From: Rostratula benghalensis
Taxonomy: Eukaryota > Chordata > Aves > Charadriiformes > Rostratulidae
Assembly: GCA_013399305.1 (NCBI GenBank)
Contig: VXAI01000373.1
Location: forward strand, 520,489 to 584,488
Direction: 5' to 3'
Length of the DNA: 64,000 nt
Each line of letters starts with the position of its first letter. The stretch's first letter is position 1. A program made the translations under genes and the position numbers. Below, one piece after another: positions 63,501 to 64,000 of this stretch. Under the pieces are notes generated by a model that saw only the letters and a program-made list of their open reading frames with translations, was not told the DNA's origin and made no database searches.

Positions 63501-64000
63501 CATGCATACAAACATAGCCATTGCCCTGTTAATTCTTTATCTGGCTTCTTCAGGTCCTTTTGCATTTAAATATAATATTATGGAGTGAGGATAGCAGTGG
63601 GCTGGCAGCGCTGCAGGAGGTGCTGAGCTCCTCGGAGAACGCGCGGTGCTTTGTGTCAGGTCTCACAGACAGCATTTGCTTTCCTTTGCAAAGTCATGTA
63701 TTTTATTATTACCCAGCAGCACATTAAATCACAACTCAAATGTAGTTCTTATTCCACCGACAAGAGGACAAGTGAGAACAATGACTTGTAACATTTCAGA
63801 GTCTGTCACAGTTACTGCCTAATTAGAGAAACCCACTAGCAAATGTGCATCTGCACGGGTCCTGCGACTGTCATCATTTCACATTCTATTAAGGGCTTGC
63901 TGCGATAGACACTTTACAAAGAAATTTCATTCAGGCTAATACCAAGCTGGCAAACATGTAATTGGCTAGAAAATAAAACAGGAGGGGACAAAAGAAATAA

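Larger units (their letters stand above)
60541..64000. other. Probable intergenic DNA downstream of TOX
   Basis: No exon or gene is recognisable. The first part may belong to an extended TOX 3' UTR, since aataaa hexamers occur at 60821 and 60882. An A18 run lies at about 60722-60739. A CR1 copy occupies 62002-62400. Short AAAC and GATA repeats occur at 63341-63363 and 63482-63500. The last 300 bases are AT-rich unique DNA of the kind seen in conserved non-coding elements. Confidence 0.75.

Noticed and set aside
1..64000. CRISPR arrays, operons, prophage, tRNA or rRNA genes
   Set aside because: There are no spaced direct repeats, no cloverleaf-like sequence that survives inspection, and no bacterial gene organisation. 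The window is vertebrate intronic DNA.

Overview
The window is vertebrate nuclear DNA, AT-rich and intron-dominated. The dispersed repeats are all CR1-type LINE fragments (3' ends of the ATTCTATGATTCTATG type), with no visible Alu/L1-like elements, which points to a bird, or less likely another sauropsid. I cannot name the species. One gene is recognisable: the 3' part of TOX (thymocyte selection-associated HMG-box transcription factor, not a toxin gene), on the + strand. Six exons, called A-F here, carry 388 codons plus the stop. They are A 14924-15202, B 21565-21795, C 35331-35411, D 48339-48725, E 57847-57998 and F from 59441 (stop codon ends at 59477). They splice in one frame through GT-AG junctions. 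The mammalian protein is about 526 residues, so roughly the first 140 residues must lie upstream of base 1. Exons A-F probably correspond to exons 4-9 of the nine-exon mammalian gene.

Layout: 1-14923 is the 3' part of an upstream intron with one old CR1 copy. Exon A codes for the linker before the HMG box. Exon B codes for the lysine-rich nuclear localisation signal and most of the HMG box, and exon C for the end of the box. Exon D codes for the Pro/Gln/His-rich C-terminal region, and E plus F for the conserved tail. The B-C intron (13.5 kb) holds most of the CR1 copies, including a -,+,+,- cluster at 27.6-28.95 kb. The C-D intron holds a TTCTC microsatellite running into an 85-base assembly gap. 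The D-E intron holds the longest CR1 copy, with a recognisable ORF2 remnant. The E-F intron is only 1.4 kb and holds an inverted CR1 pair. The 3' UTR starts at 59478 and has its best poly(A) signal at 60514-60519. From about 60540 to 64000 the DNA looks intergenic, with one more CR1 copy.

I see no tRNA or rRNA gene, CRISPR array, operon or second protein-coding gene, and no sign of a novel multi-gene system. The items worth a second look are phase-0 exon modularity across the HMG box, CR1 inverted pairs that could form double-stranded RNA in the pre-mRNA, candidate conserved regulatory blocks and CTCF-like motifs in the introns, a perfect 24-bp AT palindrome, and an unexplained GC-richer stretch near 52.5 kb. 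All of these are inferences from sequence character.
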